NCBI RefSeq assembly: GCF_003261055.1
Contig: NZ_CP030073.1
Location: 4,960,001-5,024,000, forward strand
Direction of reading: 5' to 3'
From: Streptomyces cadmiisoli
GTDB lineage: Bacteria > Actinomycetota > Actinomycetes > Streptomycetales > Streptomycetaceae
DNA: 64,000 bases
Shown here: piece after piece, positions 7,960 to 16,470 of the stretch
Layout of the letters: each line of letters begins with the position of its first letter
Numbering within the stretch: position 1 is the first letter of the stretch
Notes under the pieces: generated by a model
Seen by the model: the letters and a program-made list of their open reading frames with translations, nothing else
Database searches by the model: none
Told to the model about the DNA's origin: nothing
Made by a program: the position numbers and the translations under genes

Positions 7960-9462
7960 TCAGGCGACCGACTCCGGCACCGGCTCGGGCACGGTGACCT
8001 TGTGCTTCGGGGCCCTGGCCGTGACCAGCAGGGCCGCCACCAGGGCGGCCATGAGTGTGACGGCGGCGGCGCACCAGATGGCGACGGCGTAGCCGTGCAC
8101 GATGGCCTCACGGGTGACCTCCGCCCGTCCCACCGGGTCGGTGAGGTGGCTGCCGACGTAGGCGGCGCTGCTGGTGGTCGCGACGGTGTTGAGCAGGGCG
8201 GTGCCGATGGAACCGCCCATCTGCTGCGAGGTGTTGACGGCGGCCGAGGCGACGCCCGCGTCCTGGGGTGCCACGCCCGCCGTCGCCGTGGAGAAGACCG
8301 GCATCAAGGTCAGGCCCATGCCGAGGCCCATCAGGATCTGCGCCGGCAGGATGTCGGACACGTACTCCGAGTGCACGGTGATCTGCGTGAGGATCAGCAT
8401 GCCGGAGGCGGCCAGGACCATGCCGGGCGCCATCAGCAGACGCGGCGGCAGATGCTGGAGCAGGCGGGCCGCGATCTGGGTGGAGCCGATCAGGATCGAC
8501 GCGGTGAGCGGCAGGAAGGCCAGGCCCGTGCGCACGGGGGAGTAGCCGAGGACGACCTGCAGGTAGTACGTCATGAACAGGTACAGGCCGAACATGCCGG
8601 TGACCGCCAGCATCATCGTCAGGAAACAGCCCGCTCGGTTGCGGTCCTTGACGATGTGCAGGGGGAGCAGCGGCGCGGGAGCCCTGGTCTGCCACCACAC
8701 GAACGCGGTCAGCAGGACCGCGCCGCCCGCGAACAGGCCGAGCACCAGCGGGTCGGACCAGCCGAGGGACTCCACCTCGCTCAGGCCGTCGACGATCGCG
8801 ACGAGGCCGCCGCAGCCCAGCAGCACGCCGAGCACGTCGAGGCGGGCGCCCGCGTTGCCGGGCCGGTTCTCCAGCAGGACGAACGCGCCCACGACCGTGA
8901 CGATCGCGATGGGGACGTTGACGTACAGGCACCAGCGCCAGTTCAGGTACTCGGTGAGCAGCCCGCCGACGATGAAGCCGATCGCGGAGCCGCTCGCGGC
9001 CAGGGTGCCGTAGATGCTGAACGCCCTGCCGCGCTCCCGGGGGTCGGTGAACGTGGTGGTGAGCAGGCTCAGCGCGGACGGGGCGAGGAGCGCGGCGAAC
9101 ACGCCCTGGAGGGCGCGGGCGGCGAACAGCGTGCCCGCGCCGACGGCCGCGCCGCCGAACGCGGAGGCCGCGGCGAAGCCCGCCAGCCCGATGACGAAGG
9201 TGCGTCTGCGGCCGACCAGATCGGCGACGCGGCCGCCGAGCAGCAGCAGACCGCCGAAGGCCAGGGTGTAGGAGGTGATGACCCATTGGCGGTTGCCGTC
9301 GGACATGCCGAGGTCGCGCTGTGCGGACGGGAGCGCGATGTTCACGATGGTGGCGTCGAGGACGACCATCAGCTGCGCAAGGGCGATCACCATCAGCCCC
9401 CACCAGCGGCGGGGGTCGGGGTTCACGGAAGCGGTGGCATCGCCCGTCCCGAGGGCACTCAT
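7960..9462 (-). CDS. DHA2-family MFS drug efflux transporter
   Basis: 500 aa with about 14 predicted membrane segments. The first carries VVLDATIVNIALPS, the signature of the 14-helix DHA2 (EmrB/QacA) branch, and the loop after helix 2 holds GGRVADLVGRRRT (motif A). A proton-coupled exporter of lipophilic or cationic compounds is expected. It lies 59 bp downstream of the quinone reductase at 9522-10493 on the same strand. It may therefore share the SoxR-type promoter at 10592-10613, which would make an efflux plus quinone-reduction operon against redox-active antibiotics. That cotranscription is inferred from spacing. Confidence 0.9.
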   Translation of the reverse strand: MSALGTGDATASVNPDPRRWWGLMVIALAQLMVVLDATIVNIALPSAQRDLGMSDGNRQWVITSYTLAFGGLLLLGGRVADLVGRRRTFVIGLAGFAAASAFGGAAVGAGTLFAARALQGVFAALLAPSALSLLTTTFTDPRERGRAFSIYGTLAASGSAIGFIVGGLLTEYLNWRWCLYVNVPIAIVTVVGAFVLLENRPGNAGARLDVLGVLLGCGGLVAIVDGLSEVESLGWSDPLVLGLFAGGAVLLTAFVWWQTRAPAPLLPLHIVKDRNRAGCFLTMMLAVTGMFGLYLFMTYYLQVVLGYSPVRTGLAFLPLTASILIGSTQIAARLLQHLPPRLLMAPGMVLAASGMLILTQITVHSEYVSDILPAQILMGLGMGLTLMPVFSTATAGVAPQDAGVASAAVNTSQQMGGSIGTALLNTVATTSSAAYVGSHLTDPVGRAEVTREAIVHGYAVAIWCAAAVTLMAALVAALLVTARAPKHKVTVPEPVPESVA

Positions 9463-9521
9463 CCCGCCAGAAGATCATGAATCGGGACGTATTGCATCCG
9501 GGCGTCCGGAGGTTCGCCGGG

Positions 9522-10493
9522 TCACGGCTCCAGAACCACCTTGCCGGTCGTGCCGCGTTCCTCCAGGGCCCGGTGCGCGGCCGCCGCCTCGGCGAGCGGG
9601 AAGCGGTGCACCGCCGGGACCAGCCGGCCCGCCGCCGCCTCGGCGAGGGCGCGCAGTTCGAGGGTGCGCACGGGACGGGGGCCGCCCGCCTTCTCCAGCA
9701 TCACCGGGCCGAGGACCTGTTCGGTGACGCCCTCGACGATCAGCGGCTCACCCCCGTGGATGCCCTCGGCCGACCAGCCGAACACGATGTGGCTGCCGCC
9801 CGGCGCGAGCAGTCCGACCGCGGTGCGGGCGATGTCGCCGCCGACACCGTCGTAGACGACCGTCACCTCGCCCCGGTACGCGGCGACCTTCTCCGGCCAT
9901 GCCGGGTCCCGGTAGTCGACGGCGAGGTCCGCGCCGTTCGCGGCGACCCGTTCCGTCTTCTCCGGGCCGCCCGCCAGGCCGACGACCGTGGCGCCGGCGT
10001 TCTTGGCGTACTGCACCAGCAGGGTGCCGATGCCGCCCGCCGCCGCCGGGACCACGACCACGTCGTCCGGGCCCGGTTCGGCGAACTGCACGATGCCCAT
10101 GGTGGTGCGGCCCGTACCGATCATGGCGACGGCCTGCGCGAAGTCGAGGCCGCCCGGGATCTCGTGGAGGCGGTCGGCGTCCGTGACGGCGAGTTCGGCG
10201 TAGCCGCCGGGGACGAAGCCCAGATGGGCGACCACCCGCTTGCCGAGCCAGGCCTCGTCCGTGCCCTCGCCGAGGGCGTCGACGACCCCGGCGACCTCGC
10301 GGCCGGGCACGGTCGGCAGCGTCGGGGCGGGGCCGGGCCCCGGGTGGCCCGCCCGGATCGCGGTGTCGAGGAGGTGGACGCCGGACGCGGCGACGGCGAT
10401 GCGGACCTGGCCGGGGGCCGGTGCCGGATCCTCGGTCTCTTCCAGGGTGAGGTTCTCGGCCGGGCCGAAGGTGTGGAGGCGGATGGCGCGCAT
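9522..10493 (-). CDS. Zinc-independent quinone/alcohol oxidoreductase (MDR family), likely SoxR target
   Basis: 323 aa medium-chain dehydrogenase/reductase: N-terminal GroES-like fold (VPGREVAGVV) and Rossmann nucleotide motif PAAAGGIGTLLVQYAKNAGA. The cysteine clusters that bind zinc are absent, as in NADPH:quinone reductases (QOR type). A palindromic SoxR-like operator lies about 100 bp upstream. From memory, the S. coelicolor SoxR regulon includes an oxidoreductase at the matching locus (SCO4266), induced by the organism's own redox-active pigments. The role proposed is reduction of quinones or similar antibiotics with NADPH. An MFS pump follows 59 bp downstream. Confidence 0.88.
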   Translation of the reverse strand: MRAIRLHTFGPAENLTLEETEDPAPAPGQVRIAVAASGVHLLDTAIRAGHPGPGPAPTLPTVPGREVAGVVDALGEGTDEAWLGKRVVAHLGFVPGGYAELAVTDADRLHEIPGGLDFAQAVAMIGTGRTTMGIVQFAEPGPDDVVVVPAAAGGIGTLLVQYAKNAGATVVGLAGGPEKTERVAANGADLAVDYRDPAWPEKVAAYRGEVTVVYDGVGGDIARTAVGLLAPGGSHIVFGWSAEGIHGGEPLIVEGVTEQVLGPVMLEKAGGPRPVRTLELRALAEAAAGRLVPAVHRFPLAEAAAAHRALEERGTTGKVVLEP

Positions 10494-10591
10494 GAGGGTC
10501 CCCCGATGTGGGTCGTGGACGGCGGTGGCTACGCGGTGCCGGGTGCCGGACGGTTACCGGACGGCGGCTTCCGCGCCGACCCACACTCTTC

Positions 10592-10613
10592 GACCTCAAG
10601 CATGCTTGAGGTC
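10592..10613 (-). promoter_or_regulatory. SoxR-type operator (perfect 22-bp palindrome)
   Basis: Arms GACCTCAAGCA and TGCTTGAGGTC form a perfect 22-bp palindrome. Its CCTCAAG-N4-CTTGAGG core matches the known SoxR box (CCTCAAG/CTTGAGG). Read on the minus strand, TTGACC at its upstream edge is a good -35 hexamer, and the palindrome fills the spacer, which is the MerR-family arrangement in which the activator untwists an overlong spacer. It faces the quinone reductase starting at 10493. The box overlaps the last codons of the upstream FAD gene (stop at 10596-10598). Confidence 0.85.
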
Positions 10614-11765
10614 AAGCGGGTTGCGGCCGTGCTGCCCCAGCGCCAGCGACACCGCCGTCAGCGCGCTGGTGAAGGACACCTCCGACAGCACGCCCGGCGC
10701 CGCGACCTGGTCCCCCGCCAGGTACACACCGTCGCCGCGGTCCACGGCGGGCCGGTCCCGCCAGGTGGTGCCGGGCAGGTCCACGGCTCCGGTACGGCCG
10801 TCGGCCACCGACTCGCGCCGCCAGGTGACGCGCTCGCGCCAGCCGGCGAAGCCGAGGTCGAGGAGCTGCTCGGCGCGGGCGACGCCGTCGGCCCGGGACT
10901 CGTGCGGGGCGATGGGGATCTGTCCCTGGATCAGCTGCTCGCCGGCCGGGGCGAGCGTGCGGTCCTGGGCGGTGAAGCGTTCGAGCCAGCCGGGGGCGTC
11001 CAGGTCGGACACCGCGAAGACGTCGCCGCGCCGGGTGCGGACCGCGAGGTCGATGAGGGCGGTACGGCCGCTCGGCCAGGTCAGTGAGTCGTCGCCGAGC
11101 AGCCGGCGGGCGGCGGCGAGGGAGGTGGCGACGACGACCGGGGTGTCGGTGGGCAGGGTGTGGACGCGGGCCACGGTCTCGATCCGGACGCCCAGGTTCC
11201 AGGCGCGGCCGGCCATACGGTCGATCACGCTCGCCCAGCCGCCGCGCGGGTAGTGCGCCTCGGGCGGCAGCCTGGTGGCGCGGCGCAGCCGCTCCTGTAC
11301 GAACGCGGCGGACAGGGCGCCCGGATCGTGGTGGAACAGGGCGACGGCGACGTAGTGCGCGGCGGCCCGTGCGGCCTCCTCGCCGGCCCGCTCGGTGGCC
11401 CAGCTGAGGAAGTCGGTGTCGACGGGCGCCTGCCGGGCGCCGCGGCGCAGCAGCTTGAGCAGAGCGAACGGCGGGGTGCGGCGCAGGACGCCGTGATGGC
11501 GCAGGCGCAGCCGGGCGGCCTCCAGGGGCGGGAGCGGCGCGAGCGGGCCGATGAGGTCCCGCCGCTTCAGCCAGGCCCAGTGCGGGCCGCCGTTGTAGAG
11601 GGCGTGCGGGCCCTCGTTCGTGCGGTACGGGCCCTCGTCGGTCCGGGCCCGCCCACCGAGGGTGTGGTGGGCCTCGTACACGGTGACCTTGGCGCCCGCC
11701 TCGGCGGCGCTGATGGCCGCGGTGAGGCCGGCGAAGCCGCCGCCGATGACGGTGATGCGGTGCAT
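10596..11765 (-). CDS. FAD-dependent oxidoreductase, phytoene desaturase-like
   Basis: 389 aa. The N-terminus ITVIGGGFAGLTAAISAAEAG is the FAD-binding GxGxxG motif, followed by YEAHHTLGGRART, the E-x3-L-G-G-R-A signature of the amine oxidase/phytoene desaturase superfamily. The C-terminal FAD motif GVYLAGDQVAAPG is present. At 389 aa it is shorter than carotenoid desaturases (about 500), and no carotenoid genes are nearby, so the substrate is not predictable. Its last codons carry the SoxR-type palindrome of the next gene. Confidence 0.82.
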   Translation of the reverse strand: MHRITVIGGGFAGLTAAISAAEAGAKVTVYEAHHTLGGRARTDEGPYRTNEGPHALYNGGPHWAWLKRRDLIGPLAPLPPLEAARLRLRHHGVLRRTPPFALLKLLRRGARQAPVDTDFLSWATERAGEEAARAAAHYVAVALFHHDPGALSAAFVQERLRRATRLPPEAHYPRGGWASVIDRMAGRAWNLGVRIETVARVHTLPTDTPVVVATSLAAARRLLGDDSLTWPSGRTALIDLAVRTRRGDVFAVSDLDAPGWLERFTAQDRTLAPAGEQLIQGQIPIAPHESRADGVARAEQLLDLGFAGWRERVTWRRESVADGRTGAVDLPGTTWRDRPAVDRGDGVYLAGDQVAAPGVLSEVSFTSALTAVSLALGQHGRNPLDLKHA

Positions 11766-11838
11766 GACTGGGGTCTCCCTCTGCTCGGGTCGCCTCTTTC
11801 ACGACGAGGACGGATCGAGGGGGCTCGGATGTGACATC

Positions 11839-11880
11839 GGGGCGCGGGGCGTGGGGTGCGGGGCGTGGGGCGTGGGGCGC
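11839..11880 (+). repeat. Six tandem GGGGCGT-type heptamers (G-quadruplex candidate)
   Basis: Six consecutive 7-bp units, each GGGG plus a 3-base loop (CGC, CGT, TGC, CGT, CGT, CGC), occupy 11839-11880 in the gap between the divergent genes starting at 11765 (minus) and 12050 (plus). Regular runs of four G with 3-nt loops are an ideal intramolecular quadruplex sequence. The rest of the 284-bp gap (to about 11970) is low-complexity GGTCGGT-rich DNA with no gene that I can support. Confidence 0.85.
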
Positions 11881-12049
11881 TGGCGGTTGTCGGCCGGTTG
11901 TCGGGCCGGGCGCACGTGGGCGGTCGCGGGTCGGTCGGTGGTCGGCTGTCGGTGGTCGGTGCGGTCGTCTGTCGCCGGTGGTCCGGCCGCCTTTGCGCTG
12001 GTCCGGGCGCCGTGGGCCGGCTGTCAGTGGTGGGGTGCAGCATGGGGGC

Positions 12050-12766
12050 ATGGCGAGGACGGGAAACGGTGGGACGGGTGGGAACGGTGCGAACGGCGGG
12101 CCGGCAGGTGGTGCCCGGCTGCGCCCGGCGCGGCGCCCGGAGTTGCGGCTGCCGGCGCTGGAGCCGTACGACGGGGCCGAGTTGGAGCCGGACGGGGACT
12201 ACGACGGGCTGGAGTTCCGGGACGTGGACGTCGCCGGGCAGGACGGCGGCGGCGCCCGCTTCATGGACTGCGCGCTGACCGGCTGCGGACTGGACGGCAC
12301 GCGGCTGCACCGTGCCCGCTTCCTGGACACGCGGCTGACCGCGCCGCGCGGGGTCGGCACCGACCTCGCCGAGTCCACCCTGCGCGACGTGGAGGTGGTC
12401 GACGCCCGCCTGGGCGGTGTCCAGCTGCACGGCGCCGTCCTGGAACGGGTCGTCGTGCGCGGCGGCAAGATCGACTATCTGAATCTGCGCCGGGCCCGGC
12501 TGAAGGATGTCGTCTTCGAGGGCTGCGTCCTGGTCGAGCCGGACTTCGGGGGCGCGGAGCTGACCCGGGTCGAGTTCGTCGACTGCGCGCTCAGAGGCGC
12601 CGACCTCACCGCGGCGACCCTCCGGGACGTGGATCTGCGCGGGGCGGCCCCGCTGGAGATCGCGCGGGGTGTCGACCGGCTGTCGGGAGCGGTGATCAGC
12701 ACGGGGCAACTGCTCGATCTGGCGCCGGTGCTGGCGGCGGAGGCGGGCATCCGCGTCGAGGGCTGA
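12050..12766 (+). CDS. Pentapeptide-repeat protein
   Basis: 238 aa. After a Gly-rich, disordered N-terminus, residues from about 60 to 205 show repeated five-residue units of the A(D/N)Lxx type: ARFMDCALTG, ARFLDTRLT, AVLERVVVRG, ARLKDVVFEG, AELTRVEFVD, ADLTAATLRD. These build a right-handed quadrilateral helix. In bacteria such proteins can act as DNA mimics or binding scaffolds, but most are uncharacterised and this one has no diagnostic feature. ATG 12050 was chosen over 12042, which is out of frame. Confidence 0.85.
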   Translation: MARTGNGGTGGNGANGGPAGGARLRPARRPELRLPALEPYDGAELEPDGDYDGLEFRDVDVAGQDGGGARFMDCALTGCGLDGTRLHRARFLDTRLTAPRGVGTDLAESTLRDVEVVDARLGGVQLHGAVLERVVVRGGKIDYLNLRRARLKDVVFEGCVLVEPDFGGAELTRVEFVDCALRGADLTAATLRDVDLRGAAPLEIARGVDRLSGAVISTGQLLDLAPVLAAEAGIRVEG

Positions 12767-12828
12767 CGGACCGCTCCGCCCGGGCCCCGGCAGGAGTCAC
12801 CGGCGGGGCGGCAGTTCGCCTGCCGGGC

Positions 12829-13329
12829 TCACCGTACGCGCGGGAACCGGCTCTGCAGGGTCCAGATCGCCGGGTTGTCCGCGAGCGGCTCGTGCAGGTC
12901 GCACAGGTCGGCGATCAGGTCGTGCAGGAAGTCCCGGGCCTCGCGGCGCAGCTCTGAGTGGGAGAAGGAGAGCGGTGGCTCCTCGGCCGGCAGCCAGTCG
13001 GACGCGATGTCCACCCAGCCGAACCTGCGTTCGAACAGCATCCGGTCGGTGGATTCCGTGAAGTCCAGTTCCGCGCGCTGCGGGCGCGAGGCTCGGGAGC
13101 CCGCGGGGTCGCGGTCGATCCGCTCGACGATGTCGCACAGCGCCCACGCGAAGTCGAGCACCGGCACCCATCCCCAGGCTGTGGACAGCTCCCGGTCCGC
13201 CTTGGTGTCGGCGAGGTAGACGTCCCCGCAGAACAGATCGTGGCGCAGGGCGCGCACGTCCGCGCGGCGGTAGTCGGTCTGCGGGGGGTCCGGGAACCGG
13301 GTGGAGAGGGCGTAGCCGATGTCGAGCAC
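12829..13329 (-). CDS. Conserved hypothetical protein
   Basis: I do not recognise a family. The protein (about 166 aa from GTG 13329; a GTG at 13383 would overlap the divergent peptidase gene) is soluble and acidic, with aromatic-rich conserved-looking stretches (LDIGYALSTRFPDPP, WGWVPVLDFAWALCDIVERID, LFERRFGWVDIASDWLPAEE). Codon use is typical of the neighbourhood and the frame is clean, so it is a real gene. It diverges from the M1 peptidase. Confidence 0.7.
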   Translation of the reverse strand: MLDIGYALSTRFPDPPQTDYRRADVRALRHDLFCGDVYLADTKADRELSTAWGWVPVLDFAWALCDIVERIDRDPAGSRASRPQRAELDFTESTDRMLFERRFGWVDIASDWLPAEEPPLSFSHSELRREARDFLHDLIADLCDLHEPLADNPAIWTLQSRFPRVR

Positions 13330-13367
13330 GTAGGTGATGGTGCCACGCCGCTCATAGGATCTGTCAC

Positions 13368-14774
13368 GTGTCCCGTTTCGCACCTGTTGTCCCGACCGTC
13401 CTCGCTCTCGTCCTGGCCGCCTCCGCGTGCGGCCCCGGCGGTGTCCAGGGCACCCCGGGCGGCTCCGGCGTCCGCGACCCGTACTTCCCGAAGTCCGGCA
13501 ACGGCGGCTACGACGTCACCCACTACGACCTGACCCTGGACTACACCCCCGCCTCCCGTCGGCTGACCGGCCGTGCCGTGATCAGCGCCCGCGCCACCCA
13601 GGACCTGTCCGCCTTCAACCTCGACCTCCTGGGCCTGGACGTGACGAAGGTCGGCGTCGACGGTGCCGCGGCCTCCTGGAACCGCGCAGGACAGGAACTG
13701 ACCGTCCGGCCCCGCGACGGTCTCGACAAGGGCCGCACCTTCCGCGTGGCGGTCGACTACTCCGGCACCCCCCGGACGATCACCGACCCGGACGGCTCGG
13801 AGGAGGGCTGGCTGCCCACCTCGGACGGCGCGCTGGCGCTCGGCCAGCCGGTCGGGTCCATGGCCTGGTTCCCCGGCAACCACCACCCCTCCGACAAGGC
13901 GACGTACGAGATCACCGTGACCGTCCCGGAGAACCTGCGGGCCGTCTCCAACGGGGAACCGGCCGGCGAGACGACGTCCGGCGGCCGCCGGACGGCCATC
14001 TGGCGCTCCACCGCCCCCATGGCGAGCTACCTCGCCACCGTCGCCGTCGGCCGCTTCGGCATCACCCGTACGACCGGTGACGACGGCCTGCCCCTCTACA
14101 CCGCGGTCGATCCGGCCGAGCGGGCGGGGAGCCGTGCCTCCCTGGCGCGGATCCCGGACGTCCTCGCCTGGGCGGAGGACAGGTTCGGCCCGTACCCCTT
14201 CTCCTCCGGCGGCGCGATCGTCGACCGGGCCAACGGCATCGGCTACGCGCTGGAGACCCAGAACCGCCCGGTCTTCCCGGGCGCCCCCGATCTCCTGCTC
14301 GTCGTCCACGAACTCGCCCACCAGTGGTACGGCGACTCCGTCACCCCGATGAGCTGGCGGGACATGTGGCTCAACGAGGGCTTCGCCACCTACGCGGAGT
14401 GGCTCTGGCAGGAGGACCACGGCGGGGACACGGCCCAGGAGATCTTCGACGCCCTCTACGCCGGCGACTACTACGAGGTCCCGGCCGAGAACGAGGCGAT
14501 CTGGGCCTTCCCGCCCGCGAATCCGCCGGACGCCGCGAGCATCTCCGACGCACCCGTCTACAGCCGGGGCGCCATGGTCCTGCACAAGATCCGCGAAACC
14601 GTCGGCGACCAGGCCTTCGACCGGATCGTCCGCGGCTGGGCGGCGGCCCACCGCCACGGCAACGCGGACACCGGGGAATTCGTGACCTACGTGGAGGAGA
14701 AGGCGCCCGGCAAGGACTTCACCACGATCTGGGACGAGTGGCTGTACGGCAAGGGAAGGCCGAGCCGCCCCTGA
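13368..14774 (+). CDS. Secreted M1-family metallopeptidase lipoprotein
   Basis: 468 aa from GTG 13368. The N-terminus is a lipoprotein signal with lipobox LAASAC, so the enzyme is anchored outside the membrane. The gluzincin site reads HELAHQWYG (H314, E315, H318) with NEGFAT supplying E337, the HExxH-x18-E pattern. The exopeptidase loop is ALETQ rather than GAMEN, which is common in this actinobacterial subgroup. It probably trims N-termini of extracellular peptides. The C-terminus (KGRPSRP, stop at 14772-14774) lies inside the first unit of a 28-bp tandem repeat. Confidence 0.9.
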   Translation: MSRFAPVVPTVLALVLAASACGPGGVQGTPGGSGVRDPYFPKSGNGGYDVTHYDLTLDYTPASRRLTGRAVISARATQDLSAFNLDLLGLDVTKVGVDGAAASWNRAGQELTVRPRDGLDKGRTFRVAVDYSGTPRTITDPDGSEEGWLPTSDGALALGQPVGSMAWFPGNHHPSDKATYEITVTVPENLRAVSNGEPAGETTSGGRRTAIWRSTAPMASYLATVAVGRFGITRTTGDDGLPLYTAVDPAERAGSRASLARIPDVLAWAEDRFGPYPFSSGGAIVDRANGIGYALETQNRPVFPGAPDLLLVVHELAHQWYGDSVTPMSWRDMWLNEGFATYAEWLWQEDHGGDTAQEIFDALYAGDYYEVPAENEAIWAFPPANPPDAASISDAPVYSRGAMVLHKIRETVGDQAFDRIVRGWAAAHRHGNADTGEFVTYVEEKAPGKDFTTIWDEWLYGKGRPSRP

Positions 14775-14975
14775 CCACGGCGGAAGGCCGAGCCGCCCCT
14801 GACCACGGTGGAAGGCCGAGCCGCCCCTGACCACGGTGGAAGGCCGAGCCGCCCCTGACCACGGTGGAAGGCCGAGCCGCCCCTGACCACGGTGGAAGGC
14901 CGGGCCGCTCCTGACGGCGGGGGAACGTGAGCCACCCCCGACAGCGGGGGAACGCCGAGCCGCCCCCTGCCTCCG
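14754..14975. repeat. 28-bp tandem repeat spanning the peptidase stop codon
   Basis: Unit GGAAGGCCGAGCC plus GCCCCTGACCACGGT repeats from 14754. Copies start at 14754, 14782, 14810, 14838 and 14866 and are near identical. Three more degenerate copies follow to about 14975. The first copy encodes the last residues and stop of the M1 peptidase; later copies are noncoding. Each unit also contains CCCCTGACCACGG, so a TGA recurs in every copy. Array length is likely to vary among strains. Confidence 0.9.
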
Positions 14976-14981
14976 GTCGGT

Positions 14982-15530
14982 TCACGGCGCCAGGGCCCCC
15001 GAGGCCGGGCGCGGAGTGGGCAGCACCTTGCGCAGCACCGCGCACGGGCGGCCCAGCCGGCGGTCGCCGCGGTGTGCGATGACCTCGTAGCCCAGCGCCG
15101 TCCAGAAGGCCAGGCCCTTGGGGTTGTTCTCCAGCACGGCGAGGCGTACGGCGATGCGGCCGGCGGCGCGGAAGCGCTCCTCGACATGGGAGGCGAGCCG
15201 GCGGCCGTGCCCCTGCCGCTGTACGGCGGGGTCCACCAGCAGCAGCCCGATCCAGGGGTCCGGGTCCGCCGGGTCGGGGTGGCGGGCGAGGGTGATCGCG
15301 GCGGCGACCAGCCGCCCCGAGTCGCGCGCGAGCAGCACCTCGACGTCCGGGTCGACCAGCTCCCCCGTCAACGCCGCCGCCACCTGCTCCGGACGGATGT
15401 CGTCCGGGTCGGGGAAGTCGCCGCTGAGCGCCTGGAAGTCGCGGTCGGCCGCGTACAGCGCGGTGAGCTCGGTCAGTAAGGGAGCCGGAATGCCCCCGCC
15501 GGGGGCGAGGCGCAGCAGGTCGATGATCAC
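14982..15530 (-). CDS. GNAT-family N-acetyltransferase
   Basis: 182 aa from GTG 15530. The GNAT core is clear: VEVLLARDSGRLVAAAITLAR (strands 2-3), LLVDPAVQRQGHGRRLASHVEERF (motif A, Q-x2-G-x-G/R acetyl-CoA loop) and VRLAVLENNPKGLAFWTALGYEVIAHR (motif B). Substrate unknown. It converges with the M1 peptidase across the 28-bp repeat. Confidence 0.85.
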   Translation of the reverse strand: MIIDLLRLAPGGGIPAPLLTELTALYAADRDFQALSGDFPDPDDIRPEQVAAALTGELVDPDVEVLLARDSGRLVAAAITLARHPDPADPDPWIGLLLVDPAVQRQGHGRRLASHVEERFRAAGRIAVRLAVLENNPKGLAFWTALGYEVIAHRGDRRLGRPCAVLRKVLPTPRPASGALAP

Positions 15531-15708
15531 ACGGGGCAAGCTATCGCGGACGGCCGCAGGGCTCCCTGGCCTTGCGGCGGGCGGCCGGCCCGGAAACGCG
15601 TCGGCCTCCACGCGCGCGATGGCGTGTGGAGGCCGATGTCGCTCAGCGGCCCGGGGCCCGCCGGAGTGTCGTCCCCGGTGGGCGGCCGGGTCGTCCGGCG
15701 GGTGTGAC

Positions 15709-16284
15709 TCAGACGTTGACGCCGAAGTCCTGGGCGATGCCCACCAGGCCCGAGGCGTAGCCCTGGCCGACGGCGCGGAACTTCCACTCGGCGCCGTTGC
15801 GGTAGAGCTCGCCGAAGACCATGGCCGTCTCGGTGGCGGCGTCCTCGGAGAGGTCGTAGCGGGCGATCTCGGTGCCGCCGGCCTGGTTGACGATACGGAT
15901 GTAGGCGTTGCGGACCTGGCCGAAGTTCTGCGAGCGGGACTCGGCGTCGTAGATGGAGACCGGGAAGACGATCTTGTCGATGTCGGCCGGGAGGCCGGCC
16001 AGGTTGACGTTGATCTGCTCGTCGTCGCCCGCGCCCTCGCCGGTGAGGTTGTCACCGGTGTGGACGATCGTCTGGTCCGGCGTCTGCTTGTTGTTGAAGA
16101 AGACGAAGTGCTGGTCGGAGTAGACCTTGCCCTGGGGGTTGACCGCGATCGCGGACGCGTCGAGGTCGAAGTCGGTGCCGGTGGTGGTCCGGACGTCCCA
16201 GCCGAGGCCCACGGTGACGGCGGTCAGGCCCGGTGCCTCCTTGGTGAGCGAGACGTTGCCACCCTTGGACAGGCTTACAGCCAT
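15709..16284 (-). CDS. TerD-family stress protein
   Basis: 191 aa, full length for TerD. Diagnostic stretches are [41 protein letters not shown] (acidic calcium-binding loops) and [18 protein letters not shown]. TerD proteins bind calcium, are named after tellurite resistance, and in Streptomyces affect development and stress tolerance; Streptomyces carry many paralogues. This one stands alone, without terABCE partners. Confidence 0.93.
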   Translation of the reverse strand: MAVSLSKGGNVSLTKEAPGLTAVTVGLGWDVRTTTGTDFDLDASAIAVNPQGKVYSDQHFVFFNNKQTPDQTIVHTGDNLTGEGAGDDEQINVNLAGLPADIDKIVFPVSIYDAESRSQNFGQVRNAYIRIVNQAGGTEIARYDLSEDAATETAMVFGELYRNGAEWKFRAVGQGYASGLVGIAQDFGVNV

Positions 16285-16327
16285 GGTCGGGAGTCCCTTC
16301 CCTCGTTACGTGGCGCGATGCCATTGC

Positions 16328-16348
16328 AGCTTCGTACGGCACGAAGCT
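16328..16348. promoter_or_regulatory. Inverted repeat in the terD-arfB divergent region
   Basis: AGCTTCGT-acggc-ACGAAGCT is a perfect 8-bp inverted repeat with a 5-bp centre, 44 bp upstream of the terD start and 123 bp from arfB. It could be a dimeric repressor site or a leader hairpin for terD. I know of no matching regulator. Confidence 0.4.
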
Positions 16349-16470
16349 ACATCTACCCCTACCAACGCGGAGTGAGGTGGCACAGGTTCCCCGCGCTTTA
16401 CTTTCTTTACTCGGCGGCCGTGTCGGATATTCGCGTGACGTGCGGCGGGCGTACCGGGAACATATGAGCC

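Noticed and set aside
14754..14975. CRISPR array
   Set aside because: The 28-bp units are directly contiguous with no spacers and there are no cas genes.
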